Shown here: positions 1 through 9,945 of the stretch, piece after piece | Layout: each line of letters opens with the position of its first letter | How positions within the stretch are numbered: position 1 is the first letter of the stretch | Assembly (NCBI GenBank): GCA_020431405.1 | Contig: JAGQIK010000356.1 | Coordinates: forward strand, 1 to 38,235 | Reading direction: 5' to 3' | DNA: 38,235 nucleotides | DNA from: Myxococcales bacterium | GTDB lineage: Bacteria; Myxococcota_A; Polyangia; GCA-2747355 | The notes under the pieces: model-generated | Database searches by the model: none | Seen by the model: only the letters and a program-made list of their open reading frames with translations | What the model was told of the DNA's origin: nothing | Made by a program: the position numbers and the translations under genes

Positions 1-1763
<1,763 letters not shown>

Positions 1764-1764
<1 letters not shown>

Positions 1765-1831
1765 GGTCACTCTCTGCTTCGCAACCCGCCGTAACCAAAG
1801 GGCGCACAGCCCACAATGACAAAACCGCGCG
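1764..1831 (+). repeat. Dispersed 68-bp repeat, copy 1
   Basis: It starts GGGTCACTCT and ends ATGACAAAACCGCGCG. By my count it matches 3248-3315 at 57 of 68 positions with no gaps. It fills most of the space between speA and the next gene. Family unknown. Confidence 0.75.
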
Positions 1832-1850
1832 CGCGGCGCGTACCACGGGT

Positions 1851-2459
1851 ATGCGCAACGCTCGCCTACTATGGTGTGTGGTGGTCTTCGCCGCGTTGGC
1901 CTCGCTGCCGTCAACCGCCGCGGCCGGGCGCAGCCGCATCAGCGCGTTTTCGCGCGGCCACAGCAGCAATCTCGTCATCAGGCAGAACGGCAGGCGGCTC
2001 GTGCCCGACAAACGCGGGCGCGTCACGCTGGCGGCCAAGCCGTTCACGATCGTCGTCACGGTGCCTAGCGGCCGCGGCGTGATGCTCAACGTGTCGGCCA
2101 ACGGCGCGCTGTTCAACGCGGCGCGCGCGGGGCGATTCATCGGCAACCACCCGGCGCTGAGCGCCGGCTCGGGCATGGCCGAGCACTCCTTCAACCGCGA
2201 CAAGGAGCTGTTCACCAGCGACTCGGGCTCGCACTACCTCTACGTCGACATCAAGCGCGGAGAGCATCGCTTCAGCAGCTACGCCGTGCGCGGCTCGAAG
2301 ATCCGCGGCTTCCGCGTGGTCGACCGCATCTGGGACGTCGACACGAAGAAGCGCACGCGCATCAAGCGCTGGCGCGGCAAGCAGCTCTACCTCGTGGCGC
2401 GCCTCGGCAACGGCCAGACCGAAAAATGGCGCGCCTTCCTCGCGCTGCGCTTTCGCTGA
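1851..2459 (+). CDS. Secreted protein of unknown function
   Basis: A 202-residue protein. The ATG at 1851 is chosen because it opens a clear signal peptide: MRNAR, a hydrophobic run (LLWCVVVFAALASL), then a probable signal peptidase site after STAAAG. The mature part is basic and beta-rich in appearance, with the phrases SNLVIRQNGRRLVPDKRGRV, KPFTIVVTVPSGRG, SHYLYVDIKRGEHRF and KQLYLVARLGNGQ. There is no lipobox cysteine, membrane anchor or recognisable catalytic motif, so a soluble periplasmic or exported location is likely. It lies 86 bp after speA, with repeat copy 1 in the gap, and is convergent with the hydrolase at 2500. The reading frame stays open far upstream over speA, but that extension is antisense-like and out of frame with speA. 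I do not recognise the family. Confidence 0.7.
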   Translation: MRNARLLWCVVVFAALASLPSTAAAGRSRISAFSRGHSSNLVIRQNGRRLVPDKRGRVTLAAKPFTIVVTVPSGRGVMLNVSANGALFNAARAGRFIGNHPALSAGSGMAEHSFNRDKELFTSDSGSHYLYVDIKRGEHRFSSYAVRGSKIRGFRVVDRIWDVDTKKRTRIKRWRGKQLYLVARLGNGQTEKWRAFLALRFR

Positions 2460-2499
2460 GCGCCGCGCGCTCGCTGCTCGCGGAGAGTGCTGGAAAACG

Positions 2500-3225
2500 C
2501 TAGAGACCGCCGCCGCCCAGACCGAACGCCGAGCCGACAAACGCCGCAGACTCGTCGAGCAGACGACGCTCGTTGTCGCGACCGCGGATGACGTGATCAT
2601 CGACCATCGTGGTCAGCTCGCTATGGCCGCCGCGCTGTCGATGTTGGCGGTGGAAGATTCGCGAGCGCGAGAGCGGCACGTCTTTGTCCTTGCTGCCGTG
2701 ATAGATCTTCACCGGCATCTCGCGCGGCAACGACGGATAGGGATCGTGCTTGGCGGCGATGTCATCGCGCAGCAATCGCTGCTCGATCTCGGCCAGCGGC
2801 GTGTCGAAGGCCGGTGCGATGAGCACCACGCCCTTGACCTTCGCCCTGTGCTTCGACTTGCTGCCGATGTTCGCCGCGACGTAGCCGCCGAAGCTGTGCC
2901 CCACCAACACCACCTCGTCGAGGCGCTCGCGCTCGATCAGCTTCTCGACGATCTTCATGGCGTGCGTGACGCTGTAACCATCGGCGCCGCCCACGCGCAA
3001 GCCGTGCGCGCGTGCGCTGTTGAGGTCGGGATTGTGTACGGCGATGCCGAGGCTGCGCAGACGCTTCTGCAGCCGCGGCACCTTGGGCGAGCGGTTGGAG
3101 CCGGGGCTTCCGTGAAGCCAGATCACAGCGCGGCGCGGCGGCGCGGCCGACGCGCTCGACGACACGAGCAGCACGACCGCCACGCAGACCAACAGCTGGC
3201 GAAGACCACGCACGGCTCCCCGCAA
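2500..3225 (-). CDS. Secreted alpha/beta-hydrolase
   Basis: Serine hydrolase of the alpha/beta fold, about 241 residues. HGSPGSN near the start is the oxyanion-hole region, GHSFGGYVAANIG is the nucleophile elbow (G-H-S-F-G), the Asp is likely in GSKDKDVP, and the His in MVDDHV or nearby GGHSEL. A signal peptide (RGLRQLLVCVAVVLLVSSSASA) precedes the domain. The start is uncertain: TTG at 3225 has AGAGG five bases upstream, GTG at 3213 gives the tidiest signal peptide, and the frame stays open to 3366, but that stretch is repeat DNA and is not supported as protein. The tail is Gly-rich (FGLGGGGL). Substrate unknown. It is convergent with the preceding gene, and repeat copy 2 begins about 22 bp upstream of the start. 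Confidence 0.8.
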   Translation of the reverse strand: MRGAVRGLRQLLVCVAVVLLVSSSASAAPPRRAVIWLHGSPGSNRSPKVPRLQKRLRSLGIAVHNPDLNSARAHGLRVGGADGYSVTHAMKIVEKLIERERLDEVVLVGHSFGGYVAANIGSKSKHRAKVKGVVLIAPAFDTPLAEIEQRLLRDDIAAKHDPYPSLPREMPVKIYHGSKDKDVPLSRSRIFHRQHRQRGGHSELTTMVDDHVIRGRDNERRLLDESAAFVGSAFGLGGGGL

Positions 3226-3245
3226 AGCAACCTCTACGCCACCCA

Positions 3246-3420
3246 CGGGGTCACTCTCCGATCCGCAACCCACCGTGATCAAAGGGCGCATAGACCGTGA
3301 TGACAAAACCGCGCGGCCGGTTTCCGGACGATGACGAAGGGAGTGGCCGGTATCCGGAAATGTCATTGCGGGCTAGGAAGGCTGTAGTTACATAGGGTTA
3401 CGAGGTGAAGAGTGACCCCG
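3246..3420. mobile_element. Small inverted-repeat element, possibly a MITE or IS remnant
   Basis: The outer tips CGGGGTCACTCT (3246-3257) and AGAGTGACCCCG (3409-3420) are perfect 12-bp inverted repeats. The left arm 3248-3315 is a copy of 1764-1831. The right arm, 3361-3418 on the minus strand, matches the first 58 bases of the left arm at about 37 positions without gaps. In the centre, GGCCGGTTTCCGGA (3315-3328) and GGCCGGTATCCGGA (3345-3358) repeat 30 bp apart. The right arm supplies the last residues and the stop codon of the histidine kinase gene. There is no transposase and no clear target duplication. Repeated motifs near the ends recall transposase-binding sites of some IS families, but I cannot assign one. 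Confidence 0.6.
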
Positions 3421-5403
3421 GAGCAGGCGCTCGATGGCGCCCCCCAGTTGAGCGACGCCGAAGGGCTTCTGCAGCGTGACGACGCCGCTGAGGTGGGCCA
3501 CCTGTTCGGGACGAAAGCCGAGACCCGAGAGCATCAGCACCGGCAGTTGCGGGGCCTCACGGCGCAGTGTCTCGGCGAGGGACAGGCCGTTCATCTCGGG
3601 CATCATGAAGTCGGTGACGAGCAGGTCGAAGGGGCCGTCGCGCCGCCAGGATTCAACCGCGGCGAGCGGGCGCTCGTGTGTCACCACCTGGTGGCCCAGC
3701 TCGCCGAGCATCAGCGCCAGCGCGCGCGCCACCGCCGGCTGGTCTTCGACGAGGAGCACGCGGCGGCGCTCGGTCGGCCGCTCTGCCGCCGGTGCGACGA
3801 CGCCAGCAACGCTCAGCTCGCGGTGCGCTGGCAGCAGCACACGAAAGGTCGTGCCGGAGCCGAGCTCGCTGCTGAACTCGATGAACCCCTTGGCTTGCTT
3901 CACCGCGCCGAAGACGGTCGAGAGGCCAAGGCCAGTACCGCGACCTGGCTCCTTGGTCGTGAAGAAGGGCTCGAACATGCGCGCCTGCGTCGCCGCGTCG
4001 ATGCCCAGACCCGTGTCGGCGACGCTGATCTCGACGTACTCGCCCGGCTCGACGTCGGACGCCGCCGCGCGCGCCTCGTCGACCCATACCGCGCGGCACG
4101 CGATGCGCAGCGTGCCGCCGCGAGGCATCGCGTCGCGCGCGTTGAGCGCCAGGTTGAGGACGATCTGCTGCAGCTGCACCGGATCGACGTGCACCGGCGG
4201 GGCGTCGGCCAGCTTCTCTTCGACCGTGACGATGTCGCCGATGGTGCGCCGAACCAACACCAGCGTTTCGGCTAGCGTCTCGCCGACGTCCACGCTGCGC
4301 GGATCGAGGGCGGACTGCCGGCTGAAGAGCAGCAGTCGTCGCGTAAGGCCCGCCGCCGACTCCGTGGCGCGCTTGATGTCGCTGACCTCCTCGGCTTCCG
4401 TGCTCGCCACCTCGAGACACTCGGCGGCGCACATGATCACCATCAACGTGTTGTTGATATCGTGCGCTACGCTGGCGGCGAGCTCGCCGAGGGCGGTCAT
4501 CTTCTGCGTCTGCTGCAGCTGGCGCTCGAGCATCACGCGCTCGGAGACGTCGATCACGACCGCCACGACCGCCACGGCGACGTCGTCGTTCATCACCGCG
4601 CGCGGCATGACATAGACGTAGCCCAGCTCGTCTTGCGCGAAGCGCACGCAAAACTGCATCGGCTGCATGTCACGCGTCGGCTGCCAGAGCTCGAGCACCT
4701 GCTGCGCCTCGGGCGCGACGACACGCGCGAGCAGCTCCTCGACGCCGGCCGACTTGCCGAGGCCGAAGCGACGCTGGAGCGCGTCGGAGAGAGACACCTC
4801 GTTGGTACCGACCTCGTGGTGCAGCCAACCAACATGCGCCGCCTCCTCGGCCAGCTCGCGCATGGCGGCCTCACGGCGCGACGCCTCGCGCGCTTCGCGC
4901 TCGCTGGTCACGTCGCGCACGGTGCCTACCGCCCGCACCACCTCGCCGTCGTCGTCGAGCAGCAGCGCGCCGTCCATGCTGACGTAGCGCACGCTGCCGT
5001 CGCTGTGCTGCACGCGATAGTCGATTTGCTGGCTGACGCCCGACCCGATGGTCTTGGCAGACGCAGCGGCCACGCGGTCGCGGTCTTCCGGGTGCACCGC
5101 CGCGAAGAAGGCGTCGGCGCTGGCCTTGTCGACTATGGGATCGTAGCCCAGTATCCGGTAAAGCTCGTCGGACCAGATCACGTCGTTGGAGCGCACGTCC
5201 CAGATCCACGTGCCGACGTGCGCGATTCGCTCGGCCTCGAGCAGCAGCGCCTGGCGCACCGCGTAGCTTTCAGCGAGCGCGATGTCGGCCTCGGATCCGA
5301 GGCGTACTAGGCGGCGCTCGAGCTCGGCCACGCGCAGGCGCAGCTGCAAGTTCTCGTGCTGCAGCGCTATCGTGCGCTCGTCGTCGGCGCCTTGGCTCTG
5401 CAT
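3388..5403 (-). CDS. PAS-sensor hybrid histidine kinase with C-terminal receiver
   Basis: About 671 residues, cytosolic by appearance (no membrane helix). An N-terminal coiled coil (HENLQLRLRVAELERRL) is followed by a good PAS/PAC domain (GTWIWDVRSNDVIWSDELYRILGYDP, then YRVQHSDGSVRYV and GTVRDVT) and a degenerate second PAS (HVGWLHHEVGTNEVSLSD). The kinase core has the H-box SVAHDINNTL, N-box LNARDAM, G1 DTGLGID, F-box FEPFFTTKE and G2 GTGLGL. A receiver follows, with phospho-acceptor Asp in LLVTDFMMPEMNG and the conserved Lys in LQKPFG. ATG at 5403 has GGGGG just upstream; TTG at 5412 is an alternative. It lies 52 bp downstream of the kinase-PhnD fusion on the same strand, so co-transcription is likely. 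The last residues (GHSSPRNPM) fall in repeat DNA. Confidence 0.93.
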   Translation of the reverse strand: MQSQGADDERTIALQHENLQLRLRVAELERRLVRLGSEADIALAESYAVRQALLLEAERIAHVGTWIWDVRSNDVIWSDELYRILGYDPIVDKASADAFFAAVHPEDRDRVAAASAKTIGSGVSQQIDYRVQHSDGSVRYVSMDGALLLDDDGEVVRAVGTVRDVTSEREAREASRREAAMRELAEEAAHVGWLHHEVGTNEVSLSDALQRRFGLGKSAGVEELLARVVAPEAQQVLELWQPTRDMQPMQFCVRFAQDELGYVYVMPRAVMNDDVAVAVVAVVIDVSERVMLERQLQQTQKMTALGELAASVAHDINNTLMVIMCAAECLEVASTEAEEVSDIKRATESAAGLTRRLLLFSRQSALDPRSVDVGETLAETLVLVRRTIGDIVTVEEKLADAPPVHVDPVQLQQIVLNLALNARDAMPRGGTLRIACRAVWVDEARAAASDVEPGEYVEISVADTGLGIDAATQARMFEPFFTTKEPGRGTGLGLSTVFGAVKQAKGFIEFSSELGSGTTFRVLLPAHRELSVAGVVAPAAERPTERRRVLLVEDQPAVARALALMLGELGHQVVTHERPLAAVESWRRDGPFDLLVTDFMMPEMNGLSLAETLRREAPQLPVLMLSGLGFRPEQVAHLSGVVTLQKPFGVAQLGGAIERLLRGHSSPRNPM

Positions 5404-5455
5404 GGCCCCCAAATCCTAACACGGTCGAAACGCGACCTCGCGACGCAGCCGCCTG

Positions 5456-7546
5456 CTAGCGCAGGGCTCGTTCCGCGCGCAGCGCGCGCAGCAGCGTGAA
5501 GAAGCGCGACAGGTCGGGGGCGCCAAAGGCGTCGGCGTAGAAGTGCGGGCCAAAGATGTCTCGATCGAGATCGCGGCGCGCGCGCACCGAGAGCAGCGCC
5601 GTGGCGATGGTCTGCTGCAGCTCGGGCGGCATGGTCGGGCTGGCGAAGACGTGGTCGAGGGGGATCGCGCCCGCTACGGCGAGCACGCGCAGGCGCGTGG
5701 TGGCCAACGAGCGCCGTGGGCCCATGCGCAGCCAGCCGCGGTTGGTCGCCGCCACGTCGCAGCGACCCGCGAGCAGATCGCGCAGCGCCGCCACGTGGCC
5801 GCCGCTCAGCTGCACGGCGCCGAAATGTCGCTCGGGATCGAGGCCCGCTTGGCGCAGCGCCTGACGCGGCACCATGTAGCCCGACGCCGATCCTACGTTG
5901 GCGAAGCAAGCGCGCTTGCCGCGCAGGTCCGACAGCGTGCGTGCCGGCGAGCTGTCGCGCACCACGAACACCGAGCTATAGGTCGTCGCGCCGCGATAGC
6001 TCAGCGCGGCCAGCAGCGGCGGCGCGCGCGGCGAGCGCAGCGCGCGTACGGTCTCGATGTGCGGCAGGATCGCCAGGTCCACCTCGCCGCGCTGCAGTGC
6101 GAGACGCAGCTCCTGATAGTCGTGATCGACGACGATCTCGATACGCCGTCCGATGCGTTTTTCGATGTATGACAGCAGCGGGCGCAGCTCGGCGCGCACC
6201 GCGTGACGACGAAAGATCGGCGACAGCGCCAGGCGAAGCGGCGGCGCCTTGTCGTCGAGCACCATGGCGAAGGCCGCGCCGACGAGCACGCCGATGCATG
6301 TCGCCGCGGCGAGCCAGACCAGCGCCGTCAGCCGTCGCAGCCTCCGACGACGCTGCAGCTCGTCGTCGCCCCGTGCCGCGCCCACCTCGCCCTGCCTCGG
6401 CGCTGACGGCTGCGTCTCGGCGCTGGTGCCGCCCTGCCCCGCCGCGACGATGTCGGTGTGATCGGCGGCCACCTGCAGCGCGCGGCTGCGACGCACAAGC
6501 AGCTCGCCGCACTCGACACGCACGAAGTCGCCGACCATCCGCGGCGACGGCGTCACGCGCCGTTCGGCGAGCACCTCGCGCAGCGCGCGGCCCATCTGCG
6601 CCGCGCTGGCGAAGCGCTTGTCGACGTCGCGCTCGAGCGCGCCGCGCAGCACCTGCACCAGCTGCGCTGGGAGCTCCGGCCGCAGCCTGCGCGGATCGAT
6701 GACGTCCTCTTCGCAGATCGCCCGCACCGTGGCCGCAGGATTGTCGCGCGCGAAGAGCCGCTTCTGCGTGAGCATCTCGTAGAGCGTGCAGCCGAGCGCG
6801 AACAGGTCCGTGCGCTGATCGACCGGCTCGTCGCGACACATCTCGGGCGACATGTAGGGATACTTGCCCTTGACCGTGCCTGGGTTGGTCGTCGTCGGAT
6901 TACACGTCGCCTTGGCGATGCCGAAGTCGACGACCTTGACCACGCCATCGCGCCCGAGCATCAGGTTGCTGGGGCTGATGTCGCGATGCACGAGGCCGAG
7001 GTGGCGCCCGGCCGCGTCGCGCAGCTCGTGCGCCGCTTGCAGTCCCTGGCAGGCTTGAATCGCGATCTCTACGGCGAAGATCCACGGCAGCTGGCGCTCG
7101 CGCTCGCGCAGATGATCGAGCATCGACGCCACGCTGATGCCGTCGATGAGCTCCATCGCGATGTAGTAGCAGCCGTCCTCCTCGCCGAGGTCGAGCACCT
7201 GCACGACGTTGGCGTGGTGAATCTGCGCGGCGAGGCGCGCCTCCTCGACGAACATCTCGACGAACGCCTGGTGGCTCGCCAGGTCCGGGCGGATGCGCTT
7301 GAGCGCGACCAGCCGAGAGAAGCCGAGCGGCCCCTGTCGGCGCGCGAGAAACAGCTCCGCCATCCCGCCGCGCCCGAGCGGCGCTAGCAGCTGGTAGGGG
7401 CGTGACGGTCGCCGCGACGCCTCGCCAGCCGGCGTCGGCGTGCGTCTCGCGCCGTCATCGATGCGCGTGTCCGGCTCGAGCAGGCTCGACAGCGATACGT
7501 CGATGGACGCCTGCAACGAGGCGCGCGGGTTTGGCCAACCGATCAT
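5456..7546 (-). CDS. Transmembrane Ser/Thr kinase with extracytoplasmic PhnD-like binding domain
   Basis: A receptor-like kinase of 696 residues from this start. The kinase domain starts near residue 51 (YQLLAPLGRGGMAELFLA glycine loop, VALKRI lysine, catalytic HRDISPSN, DFGIAKA, YMSPE, DLFALG) and runs to about 320. After a linker, one strong membrane helix (TALVWLAAATCIGVLVGAAF, near 410-435) leads into a domain resembling phosphate/phosphonate ABC-type binding proteins of the PhnD family: LALSPIFRRHAVRAEL, GRRIEIVVDHDYQEL, GEVDLAILPH, TLSDLRGKRACFANVGSASGY and CDVAATN. Topology would be kinase inside, ligand domain outside. Ligand unknown. ATG at 7546 is chosen because its product reaches the kinase after a short basic leader; ATG 7570 and GTG 7636 are in-frame alternatives. 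It is followed by a histidine kinase gene, suggesting a shared signalling unit. Confidence 0.9.
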   Translation of the reverse strand: MIGWPNPRASLQASIDVSLSSLLEPDTRIDDGARRTPTPAGEASRRPSRPYQLLAPLGRGGMAELFLARRQGPLGFSRLVALKRIRPDLASHQAFVEMFVEEARLAAQIHHANVVQVLDLGEEDGCYYIAMELIDGISVASMLDHLRERERQLPWIFAVEIAIQACQGLQAAHELRDAAGRHLGLVHRDISPSNLMLGRDGVVKVVDFGIAKATCNPTTTNPGTVKGKYPYMSPEMCRDEPVDQRTDLFALGCTLYEMLTQKRLFARDNPAATVRAICEEDVIDPRRLRPELPAQLVQVLRGALERDVDKRFASAAQMGRALREVLAERRVTPSPRMVGDFVRVECGELLVRRSRALQVAADHTDIVAAGQGGTSAETQPSAPRQGEVGAARGDDELQRRRRLRRLTALVWLAAATCIGVLVGAAFAMVLDDKAPPLRLALSPIFRRHAVRAELRPLLSYIEKRIGRRIEIVVDHDYQELRLALQRGEVDLAILPHIETVRALRSPRAPPLLAALSYRGATTYSSVFVVRDSSPARTLSDLRGKRACFANVGSASGYMVPRQALRQAGLDPERHFGAVQLSGGHVAALRDLLAGRCDVAATNRGWLRMGPRRSLATTRLRVLAVAGAIPLDHVFASPTMPPELQQTIATALLSVRARRDLDRDIFGPHFYADAFGAPDLSRFFTLLRALRAERALR

Positions 7547-7693
7547 GGATGCGCTCGGGCGGTGCACCATTCGTGCCGCACACCATGCTCGATCTTTCGA
7601 GGATCTCCGCGCCAAAGCGGCTAGCGCGCCATGCACACAGCCGGCATCAGTGGAGAGCCAAGTCGCCTCGAACCGCTATACTCCCGGCGCATT

Positions 7694-8983
7694 GTGCGTT
7701 TCTTAGCCCCCTGGATACTGCTCACCCCGCTGCTGGTGGCCGGCTGCCCGGATCCCGACGCCGAGGCCAAGCGCACGCTCGCCAAGGCGCGCGCCTTCTA
7801 CCAGAGCAAGCCGCAGTACATGCGTCCGTTCCCCTACACGCCGCTGCCGCGCGGCCTGCCGGACCTGCGCGCCGAGACGTGCGGCGCCTGCCATCGCGCG
7901 ATCTACAGCGAGTGGCGCGTCTCGACCCACGCGCGCGCCTGGCTCGACGACGCCCAGTTTCAGGAGGAGCTTCACAAGTCGCGCAAGCAAGGCGTCGACT
8001 GGATGTGCGTCAACTGCCACACGCCGCTCGTCAACCAGCTGCCCGAGCTGGTGGTCGGCCTGCGCGATGGCGAGCTGACCAAGCCGATCAAGGTCAAGAA
8101 CCCGCGTTTCGACAAGCGCCTGCAGCGCGACGCGATCACCTGCGCCGTCTGCCACGTGCGCGACGGCGTGGTGCTCGGCCCCTTCGGCGCCGCCAAGGGC
8201 GCGCCGCATCCGGTGCGCCGCGCGCCCGAGCTGCTTCGCGCCGAGCTGTGCACGCGCTGTCACCAGGCGCAGCACTACTTCAAGCAGATCAACCTCGCCT
8301 GCATGTTCAACACCGGCAGAGAGCTGCGCGCCGGCTGGTACGGCAAGCGCGGCTACACCTGTCAGCGCTGCCACATGCCCGAGGTCAAACGCCCGCTGAT
8401 CGGGCTGCCCGACGACAAGAAGCCCACCACGCCGGTGCGCAAGACGCGGCGCCACTGGTTTGGCGGCTCGCTGATCCCCAAACACCCGCGCTTCGCCAAG
8501 GGCCTCGCGCCGCTGCGCGCGCACTATCCCGACGGCATGACGCTCGGCTGGCAGGCCCTGCCCGAGCGCGTCCCCGCGGGCAAGCGCGTGACGCTGCGCT
8601 TTCGCGTGACCAACGCCGAGGCCGGCCACATGCTGCCCACTGGCGATCCCGAGCGCTTCATCCTCGTCACCGCCACGGTCAAAGGCAGCGACGGCAGAAA
8701 GCTCGCGCGCCGCCAGGAGCGCTTCGGCAGCCTCTATCGCTGGAGCCCCGAGATCAAGCTCGTGCGCGACACGCGCCTCGCACCGAAGGACACGCGCAGC
8801 TTCACGCTCGACATCGACGTGCCGAAGAAGGCCAGTGCGCTGCGCGTCGAGCTCGTCGCCACCAAGCACCGCATCAGCGACGAGAACGTCAAGTACCACC
8901 ACCTCGAAGGGCGCGTGGTGCCGAGCCGCCGTTTCTTTTCGAAGACGCGCACGATACGCGTCGACGCAGGCAGCAAGAAGTAG
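7694..8983 (+). CDS. Pentahaem cytochrome c554-like lipoprotein
   Basis: About 429 residues with five CXXCH haem c motifs: CGACH, CVNCH, CAVCH, CTRCH and CQRCH, all in the N-terminal 60%. The spacing and the phrases AETCGACHRAIYSEW and STHARAW recall multihaem proteins of the cytochrome c554 family that shuttle electrons in the periplasm. The C-terminal third has no haem and looks beta-rich (VTLRFRVTNAEAGHMLPTGDPERF). GTG at 7694 is chosen because it directly opens a lipoprotein signal peptide (RFLAPWILLTPLLVAGC) with lipobox LVAGC. An ATG at 7631 is in frame but would bury the signal. A TATACT hexamer at 7677-7682 could be a -10 box, leaving almost no leader. Divergent from the receptor kinase. 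Electron partner unknown. Confidence 0.9.
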   Translation: MRFLAPWILLTPLLVAGCPDPDAEAKRTLAKARAFYQSKPQYMRPFPYTPLPRGLPDLRAETCGACHRAIYSEWRVSTHARAWLDDAQFQEELHKSRKQGVDWMCVNCHTPLVNQLPELVVGLRDGELTKPIKVKNPRFDKRLQRDAITCAVCHVRDGVVLGPFGAAKGAPHPVRRAPELLRAELCTRCHQAQHYFKQINLACMFNTGRELRAGWYGKRGYTCQRCHMPEVKRPLIGLPDDKKPTTPVRKTRRHWFGGSLIPKHPRFAKGLAPLRAHYPDGMTLGWQALPERVPAGKRVTLRFRVTNAEAGHMLPTGDPERFILVTATVKGSDGRKLARRQERFGSLYRWSPEIKLVRDTRLAPKDTRSFTLDIDVPKKASALRVELVATKHRISDENVKYHHLEGRVVPSRRFFSKTRTIRVDAGSKK

Positions 8984-9234
8984 CGCGCCGCTCGCTCGCG
9001 GCTCAGAGGGCCTCAGGCTTCAGGCTTCGGGCTTCAGGATCGCCGCGCGAGCGCCTTGCACGCTTCGCAGCTGCGGTGTTGCCGCGGCCCAACTGCGAAG
9101 CGCGAAGCGCGAGCCTGCGGCTCGACCCGAAGCCTGAAGCCTGAAGCCTGACCGCCCTGCCTTGCCCTGCGCACAGTTGGTTTAGCGCTCTGCGACCCGA
9201 GGCCCGAGGCCCGAGGCCCGAAGGCCCGAGGGCC
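8984..9234. repeat. Intergenic region made of heptad-phased repeats
   Basis: Between two convergent genes. It contains four GCYTCRG heptads (9010-9037); a core TGCGAAG CGCGAAG followed by a CGAGCC-TGC-GGCTCG hairpin (9110-9124); CCTGAAG heptads (9126-9151); and CCCGAGG heptads (9196-9230). The first array is the inverted complement of the third segment, so a large fold-back is possible. The core plus heptads recurs inverted at 12484-12553. It may help end transcription from both sides, but there is no classic U-tract terminator. Confidence 0.75.
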
Positions 9235-9945
9235 TCAGAGCTGCAGCGCGAGGAACGACTCGACCTCGAGGTGCGAGCTGCCGCGCTCGACCTCGCCGGG
9301 GCGCACCAGCCGCACGGCGTTGATGCCGGTCTCGCGCGCGGCGTCGAGCTCCTCGGCGGAGTCCGAAAGAAACAACAGAGACGTCGCCGGGCGCCGCACT
9401 TCGCGCGCCAGCTTGAGATACGACGTACGCTCCTTCTTAGGCCCCAACGTGGTGTCGAAGTAGCCCGACAGCAGCGGGCGCAGATCGCCGTGGTCGGTGT
9501 GCGCGAAGAGCAGCTTCTGCGCCTCGACCGAGCCCGACGAGTAGATGAAGAGCCGAATGCGGCGCGTGAACCACTGCCGCATGCGCACCACGGCGTCGTC
9601 GAACACCGGCGCGCGATAGGCGCCGCTCGTGTAGCCGTGCTTCCAAACCATGCCCTGCAGCGTTTTGAGGGCCGTGACCTTGCGGTCCTCGTCGATCCAG
9701 CGCAGCAGCGCGGCGATGGTCTGGTCGAGATCGAGCGTCGGGTCGCCGGCCGCTTCGCGCGCGTCGTCGAGCAGCGCCTTGATGGCGTCGTCTGCGTGAT
9801 TGGCGCGAACAAACTCGGGCAGGTGCTCGGCGGCGTACGGAAAGAGCACCTCTTTGACGAAGGCGATGGGCGTCACCGTGCCTTCGATGTCGAGGATCAC
9901 GGTTCGGATCCCCGAGATGCCGAGTCGCGCGAGGTGTCGGGTCAT
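9235..9945 (-). CDS. mtnC: Enolase-phosphatase E1 (methionine salvage)
   Basis: A 236-residue HAD-superfamily enzyme that enolises 2,3-diketo-5-methylthiopentyl-1-phosphate and then dephosphorylates it, giving the acireductone substrate of MtnD. Visible motifs are the nucleophile loop VILDIEGTVTP (D-x-E variant typical of MtnC), the motif II serines in IYSSGSVEAQ, the GYFDTT segment, and motif III LFLSDSAEELDAA. Length is normal for the family (about 225-250). ATG at 9945 overlaps the TGA of mtnD as ATGA, so the two are translationally coupled. The gene ends against the repeat-filled region shared with the cytochrome gene. Identification is firm. Confidence 0.95.
   Translation of the reverse strand: MTRHLARLGISGIRTVILDIEGTVTPIAFVKEVLFPYAAEHLPEFVRANHADDAIKALLDDAREAAGDPTLDLDQTIAALLRWIDEDRKVTALKTLQGMVWKHGYTSGAYRAPVFDDAVVRMRQWFTRRIRLFIYSSGSVEAQKLLFAHTDHGDLRPLLSGYFDTTLGPKKERTSYLKLAREVRRPATSLLFLSDSAEELDAARETGINAVRLVRPGEVERGSSHLEVESFLALQL

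Noticed and set aside
3246-3420. Assignment of the inverted-repeat element to a named IS family
   Set aside because: No transposase, no clear target duplication, and the tip sequence does not let me name a family.
7561-7578. Sigma-54-like CGGCAC-N5-GTGC on the minus strand before the receptor kinase
   Set aside because: The -12 box is off consensus, the leader would be only a few bases, and GG-N10-GC is common by chance in such GC-rich DNA.
7677-7682. TATACT as a -10 box for the cytochrome gene
   Set aside because: No matching -35 box at the right distance, so not listed as a promoter.
9010-9230. CRISPR-like array
   Set aside because: Units are 7 bp with no unique spacers; it is a simple tandem and composite repeat.
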